Positions 1 to 8,998 of a stretch of 64,000 bases of DNA are shown in pieces (positions within the stretch are counted from its first letter, which is position 1; the number at the start of each line of letters is the position of its first letter). Origin of the DNA: Thermoanaerobaculales bacterium (lineage in GTDB: Bacteria > Acidobacteriota > Thermoanaerobaculia > Thermoanaerobaculales > Sulfomarinibacteraceae); contig DAOPQC010000002.1 of the NCBI GenBank assembly GCA_035358815.1, positions 117,650 to 181,649 of the forward strand, in the 5' to 3' direction. Made by a program: the position numbers and the translations under genes. A model generated the notes under the pieces. That model made no database searches and was not told where the DNA came from. It saw only the letters and a list, made by a program, of their open reading frames with translations.

Positions 1-366
1 TACCAGGCCACGACCGACCCCAACCACGTCGCGGCGGGCTTCCCCACCGACTGCGAGATCTGTCACAGCGGCGCCGACGCAAGCTGGGATCAGGGCCAGT
101 TCAACCATATCTGGTTCCCGATCGCGAGCGGCCACCACTCCGGGTTCGAGTGCTCCGAGTGCCATCCCAACGCGGCCAACTTCGCGATCTTCACCTGCAC
201 CACCTCCTGCCATCCGCGTGGAGACACAGACCACGAGCACGAAGGCGTCGCGGGCTACGTTTACGACTCGCCGGCCTGCCTGTCCTGCCATCCTGACGGC
301 GAGGAGCGCTTCGGGGGGCCGTCACGGTCACGGGTTCCGGTTCGGCGGGCGGGAGATCGGCGATGA
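1..366 (+). CDS. multihaem c-type cytochrome, C-terminal part
   Basis: Frame 1 is open from the window edge to a TGA at 364-366; the start lies outside. The 121 visible residues hold three CXXCH haem-binding motifs (CEICH, CSECH, CLSCH) and one CX3CH-like site (CTTSCH), with extra His residues that could be distal ligands. This fits a cytochrome c3/c7-type periplasmic or surface electron carrier. The stop overlaps the ATG of the following barrel gene (ATGA), so the two are probably translated together. The last ~20 residues are Arg/Gly-rich and look unconserved. The exact family cannot be fixed without the N-terminus. Confidence 0.75.
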   Translation, partial: YQATTDPNHVAAGFPTDCEICHSGADASWDQGQFNHIWFPIASGHHSGFECSECHPNAANFAIFTCTTSCHPRGDTDHEHEGVAGYVYDSPACLSCHPDGEERFGGPSRSRVPVRRAGDRR

Positions 367-1703
367 GCCAGACCAGCGTCCCTCGGCTGTCCGCCCCCCG
401 CCTGCTCGCCGCCCTGCTGCTGGTGTTGACGGCGGTCTCGGCTGGCACGCAGATCGCGAGCGCCCAGGCGATCCCGGCGAGCGGGCGCTTCTCGCTCTAC
501 ACCGGCTGGTCCGAACGGGAGGCCGCGGACGGAGAGACGTCCGACCTCACCGAGGTGATCGCCAGCCTGTCGCTCGAGCCCCCCTCAGGCTGGGACAGCC
601 TCTTCGAGTACGCCCTCGACGCGCGCTTCGCCACCTACCCGTCCTCGGAGCGCGACCAGACGGTGTCGATCTACGAGGCGTACGTCGGCCTCCACTCGCG
701 GGACCAGCGCTGGTCGGCGCGGCTCGGCCAGCTGTGGGTGCGCGAGCTCGGCGGGCTCGGCTCGGTCGGTGGAGTGCACGGTGAGTATCGGCTCGCCAAC
801 GCCACCAGCGTCGGGAGCTGGCGCTTCGGCCTCTTCGCCGGGCTCGAGCCCGAGTTCTACGAGGGAGGGTTCGCCGACGACGTCCGGAAGGGCGGCGTGT
901 ATGCCGCGCTCGACGGGGCACGCGGCCGGCGCCACGTGCTCGGCTTCGTGACGATCCGCAACTCAGACCTCACCGAGCGCTCGGTCGTGGTGTTCAACAA
1001 CTACGTGCCGGTGGCCCGCACCTTCAACATGTACCAGGGCCTCGAGTACGACACCCAAGGGCCCGGCGACCTCGGCGGCTCCGATCTGACCTACTTCTTC
1101 ATCAACCTCCGCTACAGCCCGGCTAGGGTCTTCGACATCCAGGGCACCTATCACCGAGGCCGCTCGATCGACACCCGCACCATCACCCGGGACCAGCTCG
1201 ACGGCCGTCCGGTCGCGCCCGAGGCGCTCGAGGGCCTGCTCTTCGAGTCGGGACGCGTCCGGCTCACCTTCCGGGCGACTCGTTTCGTCAGCCTCTGGGC
1301 GAGCGTCGGCCAGGACCGCAATGACTGGGACGACGACGCCCACGACCGGTTCCAGCTCGGGGTCAGCGCCCGGCAGCTCTTCGACACCGGCTTCGACGTC
1401 ACCGTCTCGAGCTCGCAGTACTCGGACGGGGACGATTCCTACGACTCCCTCTACGCCTCGATCGGGACCGCGGTCGGGCCCAAGGTCTACCTCAGCCTGG
1501 ATTACAGCGAGTCGTTCGCCGTCTACCACTACGAGGACGGCAACGGAGGGACCATCGAGGTTCGGCCCGACAGCAGCCGATACGCCCTGTCGTGCAACCT
1601 CAACCTCAACCGCACGTTCTCGTTCCTGCTGGTGGCCGAGACCGCGGACAGCGACGATTTCGACGAGAAGCGGGTGCTCGGCGGCCTCGTGGTCCGGTTC
1701 TGA
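363..1703 (+). CDS. outer-membrane beta-barrel (porin-like) protein
   Basis: 446 residues with a signal peptide (about residues 1-35, hydrophobic core LLAALLLVLTAVSAG, cleavage near ASAQA). The mature part alternates hydrophobic and polar residues and is rich in Tyr, Gly and Asp, as in a membrane barrel, and ends in Phe after GGLVVRF, the usual outer-membrane insertion signal. It overlaps the upstream multihaem cytochrome gene by 4 bases, an arrangement reminiscent of porin-cytochrome conduits (inference; no similarity to MtrB/PioB is visible). It ends one base before the convergent TPR gene's stop codon. The family was not recognised from motifs. Confidence 0.7.
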   Translation: MSQTSVPRLSAPRLLAALLLVLTAVSAGTQIASAQAIPASGRFSLYTGWSEREAADGETSDLTEVIASLSLEPPSGWDSLFEYALDARFATYPSSERDQTVSIYEAYVGLHSRDQRWSARLGQLWVRELGGLGSVGGVHGEYRLANATSVGSWRFGLFAGLEPEFYEGGFADDVRKGGVYAALDGARGRRHVLGFVTIRNSDLTERSVVVFNNYVPVARTFNMYQGLEYDTQGPGDLGGSDLTYFFINLRYSPARVFDIQGTYHRGRSIDTRTITRDQLDGRPVAPEALEGLLFESGRVRLTFRATRFVSLWASVGQDRNDWDDDAHDRFQLGVSARQLFDTGFDVTVSSSQYSDGDDSYDSLYASIGTAVGPKVYLSLDYSESFAVYHYEDGNGGTIEVRPDSSRYALSCNLNLNRTFSFLLVAETADSDDFDEKRVLGGLVVRF

Positions 1704-2318
1704 TCAGGAGCCCGCAACCTCGGCCTCGATCGACGACAGGTCCGGCACCTCGGGGTTCGTGGCCTTGATCTCCTTGAGGCGCGCCAGGGCTGCCGCCGCC
1801 TCATCATGGCGGTGCAGGTCGAAGTGGAGCACGACCACCTTGTTGTAGACCGCCTGCCAGTGCTCCGGCGAGATCGCGATCGCCTGGTCGAGCAGCGCGA
1901 GGCTGCGCTCCGGCTGCTTGAGGTTGCGGTAGACGACGGCGAGGTCGGTGATCACGTTGGGGTCGCCGCCCTCGATCTCCATCGCCCGCTCGTACCACAG
2001 CCGGGCGTCGGTCCACCGGCCGGCGTCGAAGTAGAGGTTGCCGAGGGCGATCATCAGGCGCGGGTCGCCAGGGGACCTCGCGAGCATTCCCTCGAGCTCC
2101 GCCGCCTGCGCGGCGAGCCGCTGCGCACCGCCGCCGCCGGGAGCCGCGGCGTCGACCGGGGGATGCCCCTCGGGGAGACCCTGCTGGGCGGCGGCCGCCG
2201 GCTGCGGCACGGCTGCGGCGCCGGCCGGCCGCACCTGCTGTCGCTCCGCAAGGACGTAGCCCAGGACGAGACCGACCATCGCTCCCAGGACCAGCGTGAA
2301 CCACGGGTTCTTGTGCAC
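1704..2318 (-). CDS. membrane-anchored TPR protein
   Basis: 204 residues from a GTG start chosen because GGAGG sits 7 nt upstream. An N-terminal membrane anchor (about residues 5-25, FTLVLGAMVGLVLGYVLA) is followed by an Ala/Pro/Gln-rich linker and then at least three TPR-like helical pairs (LGNLYFDAGRWTDARLWYER, LAVVYRNLKQPERSLALLDQ, then a weaker repeat), like the soluble domains of CcmH/NrfG-type proteins. It is probably a scaffold on the outer face of the inner membrane; no partner is evident. It lies downstream of the MFS gene on the same strand and converges with the barrel gene without a gap. Confidence 0.7.
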   Translation of the reverse strand: MHKNPWFTLVLGAMVGLVLGYVLAERQQVRPAGAAAVPQPAAAAQQGLPEGHPPVDAAAPGGGGAQRLAAQAAELEGMLARSPGDPRLMIALGNLYFDAGRWTDARLWYERAMEIEGGDPNVITDLAVVYRNLKQPERSLALLDQAIAISPEHWQAVYNKVVVLHFDLHRHDEAAAALARLKEIKATNPEVPDLSSIEAEVAGS

Positions 2319-2395
2319 TCTCGATCCTCCATCGCGGACTTCCCTAACGCCCCAGGGAGCGCCGGAAACGTCATGATACCCGGTCTTCGCCGTCT

Positions 2396-3580
2396 CTACA
2401 CTCGGGGCGCGTCCGCGGCGGCGCGGCGTGCGGCGACAATCACGATCACGCTCACGGCGTAGGCCGCGGCCGCGCTCAGGTACGGCGCCGCCGGCCCGCT
2501 CGCCCCGTACACCCACTCCGCCCAGAACGGGCCGAAGATGCGGGCGAGGCTGGAGACGCTCTGGGAGGCCCCCATCACCCCGCCGACCTCGTGGCTCGGA
2601 ACCAGTCGCGACGTGAGGGCCGACAGCGACGGCGCCAGCAGTCCGTGGCCGACCGCGAGCACTGCGAGCACCAGCAGCAGTCGCTCGCTGGAGCCTGCGA
2701 ACGGCAGCCCGGCGGACGCCGCGGCCGCGACCATCCCACCCACCGCGATCAGCCGCTTCTCGCCGAACCTCGGGGCCAGCCGGCCCACCAGCCCGCCCTG
2801 GACCAGCGCGCCGAGCACGCCGGCGTACACGAACATCCAGCCGACCGAGGACATGCTCATCGCGAAACGGAGCCGCAGCAGCTGGGCGAACGTGGTCTCG
2901 AAGTTGGAGAAGGCGAAGATGACGAGAAACACCGTTCCCAGGCACGCGCCGACCAGGGGATAGCCGACCATGCGGGTGAAGCCGGCCAGGCGGCCGCGCT
3001 GCGGCTGCACGTCGGCGCCTGTCGCCATCCGGCGGGTTTCCGGCAGCGAGGTCGCCACCAGCACGAGGGCGGTCAGCGAGGTCGTCGCCGCTGCGACCCC
3101 GGGCAGCCAGTGCGCGACGCTGACCAGCACGGCGGCGAGCGCCGGGCCGCAGATGAAGCCGAGCCCGAACGCGGCGCCGATGATGCCCATGCCCTTGGTG
3201 CGGTCGCGCTCGTCGGTGATGTCGGCGATCACCGCCTGGGCAGTCGCGATGTTGCCGCCGGAGATCCCGTCGATGATGCGGGATGCGAACAGCATCGCGA
3301 GCGAGCCGGCGAAGGCGAACATCAGGTATCCCGCCACCGAGCCCGCCAGCGACAGCAGCAGCACCGGCCGCCGGCCGTGGCGGTCCGACAGCCGACCGAG
3401 GATGGGGGCGAACACGAACTGCATCGCCGAGTACGACGCCATGAGCAGACCGAACATCACTGGCGACGGCCCAAACTTCTCGGCATAGAGCGGCAGGAAG
3501 GGGATGACAATGCCGAAGCCGACCAGATCGATGAACACGATCAGGAAGATGATGCCGACCTTGGCCCGGTGCTGACGCAT
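2396..3580 (-). CDS. MFS efflux transporter, TetA-like
   Basis: 394 residues with about 12 hydrophobic segments. The loop after TM2 carries the MFS signature GRLSDRHGRRPVLL, and IIDGISGGNIATAQAVIADIT plus the GAAFGLGFICGP stretch match the TCR/TetA drug:H+ antiporter branch. The N-terminus (IIFLIVFIDLVGFGIVIPFLP) is also typical of that group. Substrate cannot be inferred. Only a weak ribosome-binding site precedes the ATG; a TAGAAT -10-like hexamer lies about 45 nt upstream. The TPR gene follows after 77 nt on the same strand. Confidence 0.85.
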   Translation of the reverse strand: MRQHRAKVGIIFLIVFIDLVGFGIVIPFLPLYAEKFGPSPVMFGLLMASYSAMQFVFAPILGRLSDRHGRRPVLLLSLAGSVAGYLMFAFAGSLAMLFASRIIDGISGGNIATAQAVIADITDERDRTKGMGIIGAAFGLGFICGPALAAVLVSVAHWLPGVAAATTSLTALVLVATSLPETRRMATGADVQPQRGRLAGFTRMVGYPLVGACLGTVFLVIFAFSNFETTFAQLLRLRFAMSMSSVGWMFVYAGVLGALVQGGLVGRLAPRFGEKRLIAVGGMVAAAASAGLPFAGSSERLLLVLAVLAVGHGLLAPSLSALTSRLVPSHEVGGVMGASQSVSSLARIFGPFWAEWVYGASGPAAPYLSAAAAYAVSVIVIVAARRAAADAPRV

Positions 3581-3696
3581 GCAAGCCCTTCGCCGCCCGC
3601 AGCCGGCGGACGCCGGAGGATTCTAGCCGGCTGGGGCCGGAAACCAGAATGTGAGTGGGCCGCTGGGGTCCGCCGGGCAGCGGCGCCCTCCCCCGC

Positions 3697-4110
3697 TCAG
3701 GGGCGCGCGCCGTCCTCGATCCAGCGCCGGAAGCGCTCGAGCTCGGCGTCCGGCAGCCGCTTCGCGCCGAACACGGTCCGGGGCATGCCGTCGCCGAACG
3801 CTGCGGTGTGATCGAGCTTCAACCACAGGTAGGAGCTGGCGAGCCTCCCCGGGTCCACCAGCCGCATCGCCGGCACCTGCACCGAGCGGAGGCCGACGAG
3901 CGCCTCCCAGCCGCGGCCGGCCTCGAGCACCAGTCCGGCCTCGGGATCCTCAACGGTGTGGCAGGACCGGCAGCGCCGGAGCACCAGCGGCTCGAGGTGC
4001 TCGCGGTAGGAGGCGGGCTGGCCGTCGGCGAGGGCAGGAAGCCGCCGGCCGCCGCAGCCGACTGCGGCCGCCACCAACGCGGCGACGACGACCGAACGCA
4101 GCAACTCCAA
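3697..4110 (-). CDS. monohaem c-type cytochrome lipoprotein
   Basis: 137 residues from a TTG start with GAGGG just upstream. The N-terminus is a lipoprotein signal (VVVAALVAAAVGC, predicted lipidated Cys at 19), followed by one haem site CRSCH. The C-terminal DAELERFRRWIEDGARP resembles the planctomycete-type cytochrome fold (PSCyt1-like) in which a final helix packs on the haem. Likely a periplasm-facing, membrane-tethered electron carrier. It lies 38 nt after the hydrogenase maturation protease gene in the same direction, so it may be the last gene of the hydrogenase operon and an electron acceptor for it (inference). Confidence 0.7.
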   Translation of the reverse strand: MELLRSVVVAALVAAAVGCGGRRLPALADGQPASYREHLEPLVLRRCRSCHTVEDPEAGLVLEAGRGWEALVGLRSVQVPAMRLVDPGRLASSYLWLKLDHTAAFGDGMPRTVFGAKRLPDAELERFRRWIEDGARP

Positions 4111-4148
4111 CCAAGCCCTCGACCCGCCAACAGCTCCCGTCCAGCGCG

Positions 4149-4646
4149 CTATTCCGGCGGACCCACGCCGCCGCTGTTGGCGGCCAGCTCTGCGTGCAGG
4201 CTGCGCGCGAGCTCGAGCACCGCCGCCGCCACCGCCGGCGACAGCTGCTCGCGGAACGACATCACGTCCTCGGCCTCGATGCCGAGCACCCGAACGGTAG
4301 CCGGCATCGCCAGGCCGGCGCGCCGGCCGAGCGCCAGCGCGGTGCCGACATCCGCGTCGTGGCCGCCGACCAGCCGCGCACTGCCTGCGAGCTGCTCGAC
4401 ATCGAGCTCGTGGAGGCGGCCGGGGACTGCGTCGTCGCGAACGACCGCGTCGATCAGCACCGCGTGCTCGAAGCCGGCGAGCAGGTCGAGCAGCTCGAGG
4501 CCGCCGCGGTAGGAGCGCACCACCGTCACCCCCGGCACCGGCTGCGCCGCCAGGAGCCGCTCCAGCTCGTCGGCCACCGCCAGCCCGGCCGCGTCGTCGG
4601 CGAGCAGGGGGTTGCCCAGCCCGACGACGACGACGCGCGGCGCCAC
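4149..4646 (-). CDS. [NiFe] hydrogenase maturation protease (M52)
   Basis: 165 residues from GTG at 4646. The start VVVVGLGNPLLADDAAGLAV is the conserved GxGNxLxxDDGxG motif of HyaD/HycI/HoxW endopeptidases, whose Glu/Asp residues sense nickel; MSFREQLSP near the end matches the family's loop. It should cleave the C-terminal extension of the large subunit encoded in the same operon after Ni insertion. An alternative CTG start at 4658 would overlap the upstream stop (CTGA). It follows the QmoC-like gene by 8 nt. Confidence 0.88.
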   Translation of the reverse strand: MAPRVVVVGLGNPLLADDAAGLAVADELERLLAAQPVPGVTVVRSYRGGLELLDLLAGFEHAVLIDAVVRDDAVPGRLHELDVEQLAGSARLVGGHDADVGTALALGRRAGLAMPATVRVLGIEAEDVMSFREQLSPAVAAAVLELARSLHAELAANSGGVGPPE

Positions 4647-4654
4647 GGTCGGGG

Positions 4655-5827
4655 TCAGGCCGCGACCGCCCGCGGCGCGGCCACCGCGACCCGCGCCCGC
4701 TCCCCTGCCTCGCGCACCGCCACCAGGTAGGCCGCCACCGGACGCAGCACCAGGTGCTGCCACTTGCCGAACGGCACCTCGACGACCAGCATCGGCACCG
4801 CGATCATCAGGTGTGCGACGTAGGCGACATAGGTCGGCAGCGGCAGATCGAGGAGCCGGAACACGTGGAGCAGGATGCCGGAGAGGGCGGTCAGGAACAG
4901 CAGGATCAGGAACAGCCAGTCGGTGACGTGCGAGAAGGCGTGCCACGGGTGCTCCTTCTTGAGCCGGCCGCGGATCGCGATCAGGGTCAGCGCCATCAGG
5001 GCGACGGTGCCGTAGTAGCCGAACAGGGCGGTCCAGTGGAAGTCCGCGCCGTCGCGCTGGAACCACGGCAGGAACGCGACCACCAGCAGGAACATGGTCG
5101 CGTAGCCGGTGACCAGCAGGAAGTGGCGCAGCCATATGCCGCGGGTGTCACGGTCGCAGTCGAGCCAGCGCTTCTGGGTCGCGCCGTGGACCAGGATCTG
5201 GGGCAGCTGCTGCAGCCACACGCTGAGCGGCGCCCGCGGCCCGTGCTCGCCGCGCATCACGAAGCGCGTCATGCGGACGGCGGCCACGCCGAGCATCACG
5301 AGCAGGCCGAAGGCGAGAATCATGTCGGCGGTGTGGACCACGTCCTTGGGCGCGAACAGGTCGAGCCGGACGCTCGTGAGCTCATCACCCTGCGCCGGAA
5401 AGCCGAACTGGGACCCGAGCATCCCCGGCACCACGAACAGCGCGAGCACGATCAGCGCGACCACCGCCAGCATCCCGATCTCCCACCAGGTCGACAGGTA
5501 GAGCCGACGGGCCAGGCCGGTCACGTCGTAGCGGGTCATCAGCCAGCGGCGCAGCGACATCATCAGCTCGCCGGGGTGCGCCTCGCGCGGGCAGGTCTCG
5601 GAGCAGGTCCCGCAGTAGTAGCACATCCACGGCTCGGGGCTCTCCTCGATCCGCTCGTCGAGCCCGAGCTGGAGGTAGCGGATGATCTTGCGGGGAAACA
5701 CGGTGTCACCCTCCGACAGGGCGCACACCGCGGTGCAGTTGCCGCAGTTGAAGCACTTGTTCACCGTGGTGCCGCCGAACTCGGCGAGCTCGGCAGAAAG
5801 GCCGGGGTTGAGTCGGTAGCTCATCAC
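4655..5827 (-). CDS. QmoC/HdrC-like membrane subunit, 2x[4Fe-4S] plus b-haem domain
   Basis: 390 residues. Residues 24-75 hold two ferredoxin-type clusters, CFNCGNCTAVC and CYYCGTCSETCP, as in HdrC. The rest has five or six membrane helices with spaced His residues, like the NarI/QmoC di-haem b domain, which passes electrons between Fe-S clusters and menaquinone. This fusion of HdrC and a cytochrome b domain defines QmoC of the Qmo complex. Its ATG overlaps the stop of the small winged-helix gene (ATGATGA). In this operon it would connect the cytoplasmic hydrogenase-HdrA module to the quinone pool. Confidence 0.85.
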   Translation of the reverse strand: MMSYRLNPGLSAELAEFGGTTVNKCFNCGNCTAVCALSEGDTVFPRKIIRYLQLGLDERIEESPEPWMCYYCGTCSETCPREAHPGELMMSLRRWLMTRYDVTGLARRLYLSTWWEIGMLAVVALIVLALFVVPGMLGSQFGFPAQGDELTSVRLDLFAPKDVVHTADMILAFGLLVMLGVAAVRMTRFVMRGEHGPRAPLSVWLQQLPQILVHGATQKRWLDCDRDTRGIWLRHFLLVTGYATMFLLVVAFLPWFQRDGADFHWTALFGYYGTVALMALTLIAIRGRLKKEHPWHAFSHVTDWLFLILLFLTALSGILLHVFRLLDLPLPTYVAYVAHLMIAVPMLVVEVPFGKWQHLVLRPVAAYLVAVREAGERARVAVAAPRAVAA

Positions 5828-6129
5828 TCGCTCCCCTTGAGGGCATAGCGCACGTAGTCGCCGGCCTCACCGGCCTCGACCACCTGTCCGTAGCGACGCA
5901 TCGCCATCAGGTGCCAGAGCACGGTCGTGGTGGGCAGCTCGCACTCGGCGCCCAGCTCGGGCACCGTCCGCGGCCCTCCCGCGAGCGCACCGCGCAGCAG
6001 CTTGCGGATCCGCCCCTGCTCCTTGACGGAGGCCTGCAGCTCTTTGCTGACGCCTCCCAGCCGATCGCGCAGGATCTCGATCGGGCGCTTGGGCCGATCG
6101 GCCTTGCCGGTGGTCGTCTTCTCGCCCAT
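5824..6129 (-). CDS. small winged-helix protein inside hydrogenase operon
   Basis: 101 residues, ATG preceded by GGGAGG. After a basic, Lys/Thr-rich start and a helical stretch (residues ~15-45), the segment RTVPELGAECELPTTTVLWH looks like a helix-turn-helix, followed by a wing-like VVEAGEAGDYVRYALKG. This resembles ArsR/MarR-type winged-helix folds, but the protein is very small. It lies between the QmoA-like and QmoC-like genes, overlapping the latter by 4 bases, and so is co-transcribed with the complex. It may be a regulator or a small accessory subunit reusing the fold; no metal- or redox-sensing Cys pair is visible (one Cys only). Confidence 0.65.
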   Translation of the reverse strand: MGEKTTTGKADRPKRPIEILRDRLGGVSKELQASVKEQGRIRKLLRGALAGGPRTVPELGAECELPTTTVLWHLMAMRRYGQVVEAGEAGDYVRYALKGSE

Positions 6130-6146
6130 GCTCGCCTCCCGACCGC

Positions 6147-7469
6147 TCAGTTCGCCGCGGCGGCCACGGCCGGCACCTTGTGCCAGCCGGTCCGCTGCAG
6201 GCGCCCGGCGGCCGCCATGGCCGCCTCGCCGGCCTCGACGATCGCGTCCGGAATGTCCTTGGGGCCCGCGGCCACGCCGGCCACGAACACGCCAGAGAGG
6301 GTCGTGAATGACGGGTTGATCTTGCCTTCCGGGGTGGCCATGAACCCGTCCGAGGCCTCGTCGCACGCCACCACGCCGTGCGCGTGCCATGCCGGCACCA
6401 GCCCCTGCGCGAGCACCACCAGATCGTGGCGGCGCTCCTCGACGCGGCCGCCCTCGTCCAGCATCTCGACCCGCACCACCAGGTCGTTGTTGTCGACCTC
6501 CTTGATCGTCGCGACCTTGCCCTTGATCACCCGCACGCCTTCTTTCATGGTCCGCTGGTAGAACTGCTCGTAGCCCTTGCCGAACGCCCGGATGTCCATG
6601 TGGTAGAGGGTGACCTCGACGCCGTGGATGTAGTGACGCAGGAGCAACGCCTGCTTGAGGGAGTACATGCAGCACACCCGCGAGCAGTAGGGCACGCCGA
6701 TCGAGCGGTCGCGGCTGCCCGCGCACTGGACGTACGCGATCTTGCGCGGGATCTTGCCGTCGGAAGGCCGCAGCACGCGGCCGTACGGGCCGTTCGACGA
6801 CTGCACCCGCTCCATGGCGAGCGGGTTCATGACGTTGAGGAGGCGGCCGCCGCCGTACTCCGGCTTCCTCGCCATCGGCGTGATGTCGAGCCCGGTGGCG
6901 ATGATCACCGCGCCGACCCTGGTCTCGACCTGCTCGGCCACCTGATCGAAGACGATGCACTCGGTCGGGCACACCTTCTCGCACTTGCCGCAGAAGATGC
7001 AGTGCTCGGCGTCGAGCACCGCCTTCTGCGGGATCGCGTTGCCGTGCGGGATGTAGATGGCGCGCCGCGCGCCCAGCCCCTGGTCGAACTCGTGGGGGAC
7101 GTCGACCGGGCACTCGAGCTCGCACTTGGAGCAGCCGATGCACATGTCCTCGTCCACGTAGCGCGGCTTCTTCTCGATCGTCGCGACGAACCCGTCGCCC
7201 TCCGGGTCCACCTTCAGCACCTCGGCCCAGGTCTGGACCTGGATGTGGGAGTGGTGCGAGGACTCGGCCATCCGCGGCGTGCAGATGCAGCTCGAGCAGT
7301 CGAGGGTCGGGAAGACCTTGTTGAGGCCGACCATGATGCCGCCGATCGATGCGTACTTCTCGACCAGCAGCACGTCGTAGCCCTGCTCGCCGAGGTCGAG
7401 GGCGGCCTGCATGCCGGTGATCCCGCCGCCGATCACGAGGGCGTCATAGCGCTTGCGAATTTCAGGCAT
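6147..7469 (-). CDS. QmoA/HdrA-like FAD iron-sulfur protein
   Basis: 440 residues, cytoplasmic. An FAD-binding GGGITGMQAALDLGEQGYDV at residues 14-33 is followed by the HdrA hallmark CSSCICTPRM, two ferredoxin motifs (CIGCSKCELECP, CIFCGKCEKVCP) and the HdrA segment CAGSRD...CSRVCCMYSLKQA. The length (about 410-440) and the absence of an N-terminal HdrA domain match QmoA rather than methanogen HdrA. The ATG overlaps the end of the hydrogenase large-subunit gene by 8 bases. Expected role: flavin-based electron transfer between the hydrogenase/HdrA arm and the QmoC-like membrane subunit. Confidence 0.88.
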   Translation of the reverse strand: MPEIRKRYDALVIGGGITGMQAALDLGEQGYDVLLVEKYASIGGIMVGLNKVFPTLDCSSCICTPRMAESSHHSHIQVQTWAEVLKVDPEGDGFVATIEKKPRYVDEDMCIGCSKCELECPVDVPHEFDQGLGARRAIYIPHGNAIPQKAVLDAEHCIFCGKCEKVCPTECIVFDQVAEQVETRVGAVIIATGLDITPMARKPEYGGGRLLNVMNPLAMERVQSSNGPYGRVLRPSDGKIPRKIAYVQCAGSRDRSIGVPYCSRVCCMYSLKQALLLRHYIHGVEVTLYHMDIRAFGKGYEQFYQRTMKEGVRVIKGKVATIKEVDNNDLVVRVEMLDEGGRVEERRHDLVVLAQGLVPAWHAHGVVACDEASDGFMATPEGKINPSFTTLSGVFVAGVAAGPKDIPDAIVEAGEAAMAAAGRLQRTGWHKVPAVAAAAN

Positions 7470-8991
7470 GGTCGCTCCCCCTCGCCGCGCGGCTCCCCTC
7501 GGCCAGCACCGCGCCGTCGACGTCGCGGATTCGCACCGTCATCGGCATCTGCCCGGGGAGGCTGTGAGTGGCGCATCCGTAGCACGGGTCGTAGGCGCGG
7601 AACGCCATCTCGATCTTGTTGAGCAGGCCCTCGGTGACGTCCACACCCTTGTGGATCAGCCCCTGCGCCGCCTGCTTGATCGACATCGAGATCGCGGCGT
7701 TGTTGTTGGTGGTGCCGACGATCAGGTTGGCCTTGCGGACGATGCCCTTCTCGTCGGTGATGTAGTGGTGGGTGAGAGTGCCGCGCGGGGCCTCGACGCA
7801 GCCGACGCCCTCGCTCGGGGTGCGGGTCGGCAGCGCCCGGTACTTCTCCTGATTGGTGATCTCGGGGTCGCGCACCAGCTCGAGCGCGCGCTCGGCGGCA
7901 TTGATCATCTCAATGACCCGCGCCCAGTGAATCGCGAGCGTGTGGTGGACCGGGCGCTTGCCGGACCGATCGCCGGTCAGGACCTCGAAGTACTGCTCGT
8001 AGGCGGCCTGCGCCTTGGGGGTGCTCATCGCGTCGGCCGCGTTGAGGCGCGACTGCGGGGTGGCACGGTAGACGCCGGAGTCCACCCCGTCGACCAGGCC
8101 CTTCCAGCCCACCGCCTTGAGGTACGGGAACTTGAGGTAGGTCCACGTCTCCACCCGCTCGGCGACGTGCTTCAGGTAGTCCCGGGGCGGGTACTTGACC
8201 AGCTCGCGCCCTTCCGGGTCGACCACCCGGACCTCGCCGTCGTAGTAGTTGGAGCGGTTCTTGCCGTCGACCAGCCCCATCGAGTAGGTGGCGTGGCGGT
8301 AGGGCCCGTTCAGGACCAGGTCGACGTAATGGTCGTTGGCCAGCACCACGTTGCGGAACAGCTCGAGGGTGAACTCGGCGAACTCCACCATGTAGCAGGC
8401 GATCTCGTCGAGCCGGACGCGCTCCTCCGCCGACAGTGGCTTGGACATCCCGCCGGGGATGGCGTTGATCGGGTTGACCGGCCGGCCACCGAAGATCGCT
8501 GCCGCCTCGTGGCCCCACTGCCGGCAGCGGATCACCTTGCCGGCGACCTCGAGGCCAACCTTGCCGATGACGCCGATCAGGTTGCGGGTTGCGGGGTCGC
8601 TGTCCGGGCCCATCACGAAGTCCGGACCGCCGAGGGCGTAGAAGTGGGTGGCGTGGTCGGTGACGTAGAACAGGCAGTACTGGAGCTCCCGCAGCATGCG
8701 CGCGGTCGGCGGCAGCTCGATGCCGTAGACCTCGTCGCAGGCCTTCGCCGACGCCATCAGGTGGGCCTCCGGGCAGACCCCGCAGATCCGCGGCGTGATC
8801 CGCGGCAGCTCCTCCACCGGGCGGCCCTCGCAGAAGCGCTCGAATCCGCGCAGCTCGGGAACCTGGAAGAAGCAGTCGGCGACCTCGCCGTCAGCGTCGA
8901 GGAAGATGTCGATCTTGCCGTGCCCTTCGAGGCGGGTGACGGGATCGATCGAGATGCGCCGTGTTCCAGGGCTGGTCGTCGCGCTCATCAC
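7462..8991 (-). CDS. mvhA: [NiFe] hydrogenase large subunit, group 3 (MvhA-like)
   Basis: 509 residues. Both nickel-binding motifs are present: RICGVCP (L1, near residue 68) and DPCYGCATH (L2, near the C-terminus). The ~30 residues after the L2 His are the expected peptide removed by the maturation protease encoded downstream. The overall sequence (ISIDPVTRLEGHGKI, HATHFYALGGPDFV, NPINAIPGGM) fits cytoplasmic group 3 hydrogenases of the F420-non-reducing/HoxH type. Together with MvhG and MvhD it should form the H2-activating module. Confidence 0.92.
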   Translation of the reverse strand: MMSATTSPGTRRISIDPVTRLEGHGKIDIFLDADGEVADCFFQVPELRGFERFCEGRPVEELPRITPRICGVCPEAHLMASAKACDEVYGIELPPTARMLRELQYCLFYVTDHATHFYALGGPDFVMGPDSDPATRNLIGVIGKVGLEVAGKVIRCRQWGHEAAAIFGGRPVNPINAIPGGMSKPLSAEERVRLDEIACYMVEFAEFTLELFRNVVLANDHYVDLVLNGPYRHATYSMGLVDGKNRSNYYDGEVRVVDPEGRELVKYPPRDYLKHVAERVETWTYLKFPYLKAVGWKGLVDGVDSGVYRATPQSRLNAADAMSTPKAQAAYEQYFEVLTGDRSGKRPVHHTLAIHWARVIEMINAAERALELVRDPEITNQEKYRALPTRTPSEGVGCVEAPRGTLTHHYITDEKGIVRKANLIVGTTNNNAAISMSIKQAAQGLIHKGVDVTEGLLNKIEMAFRAYDPCYGCATHSLPGQMPMTVRIRDVDGAVLAEGSRAARGSDHA

Positions 8992-8998
8992 GCCTCCC

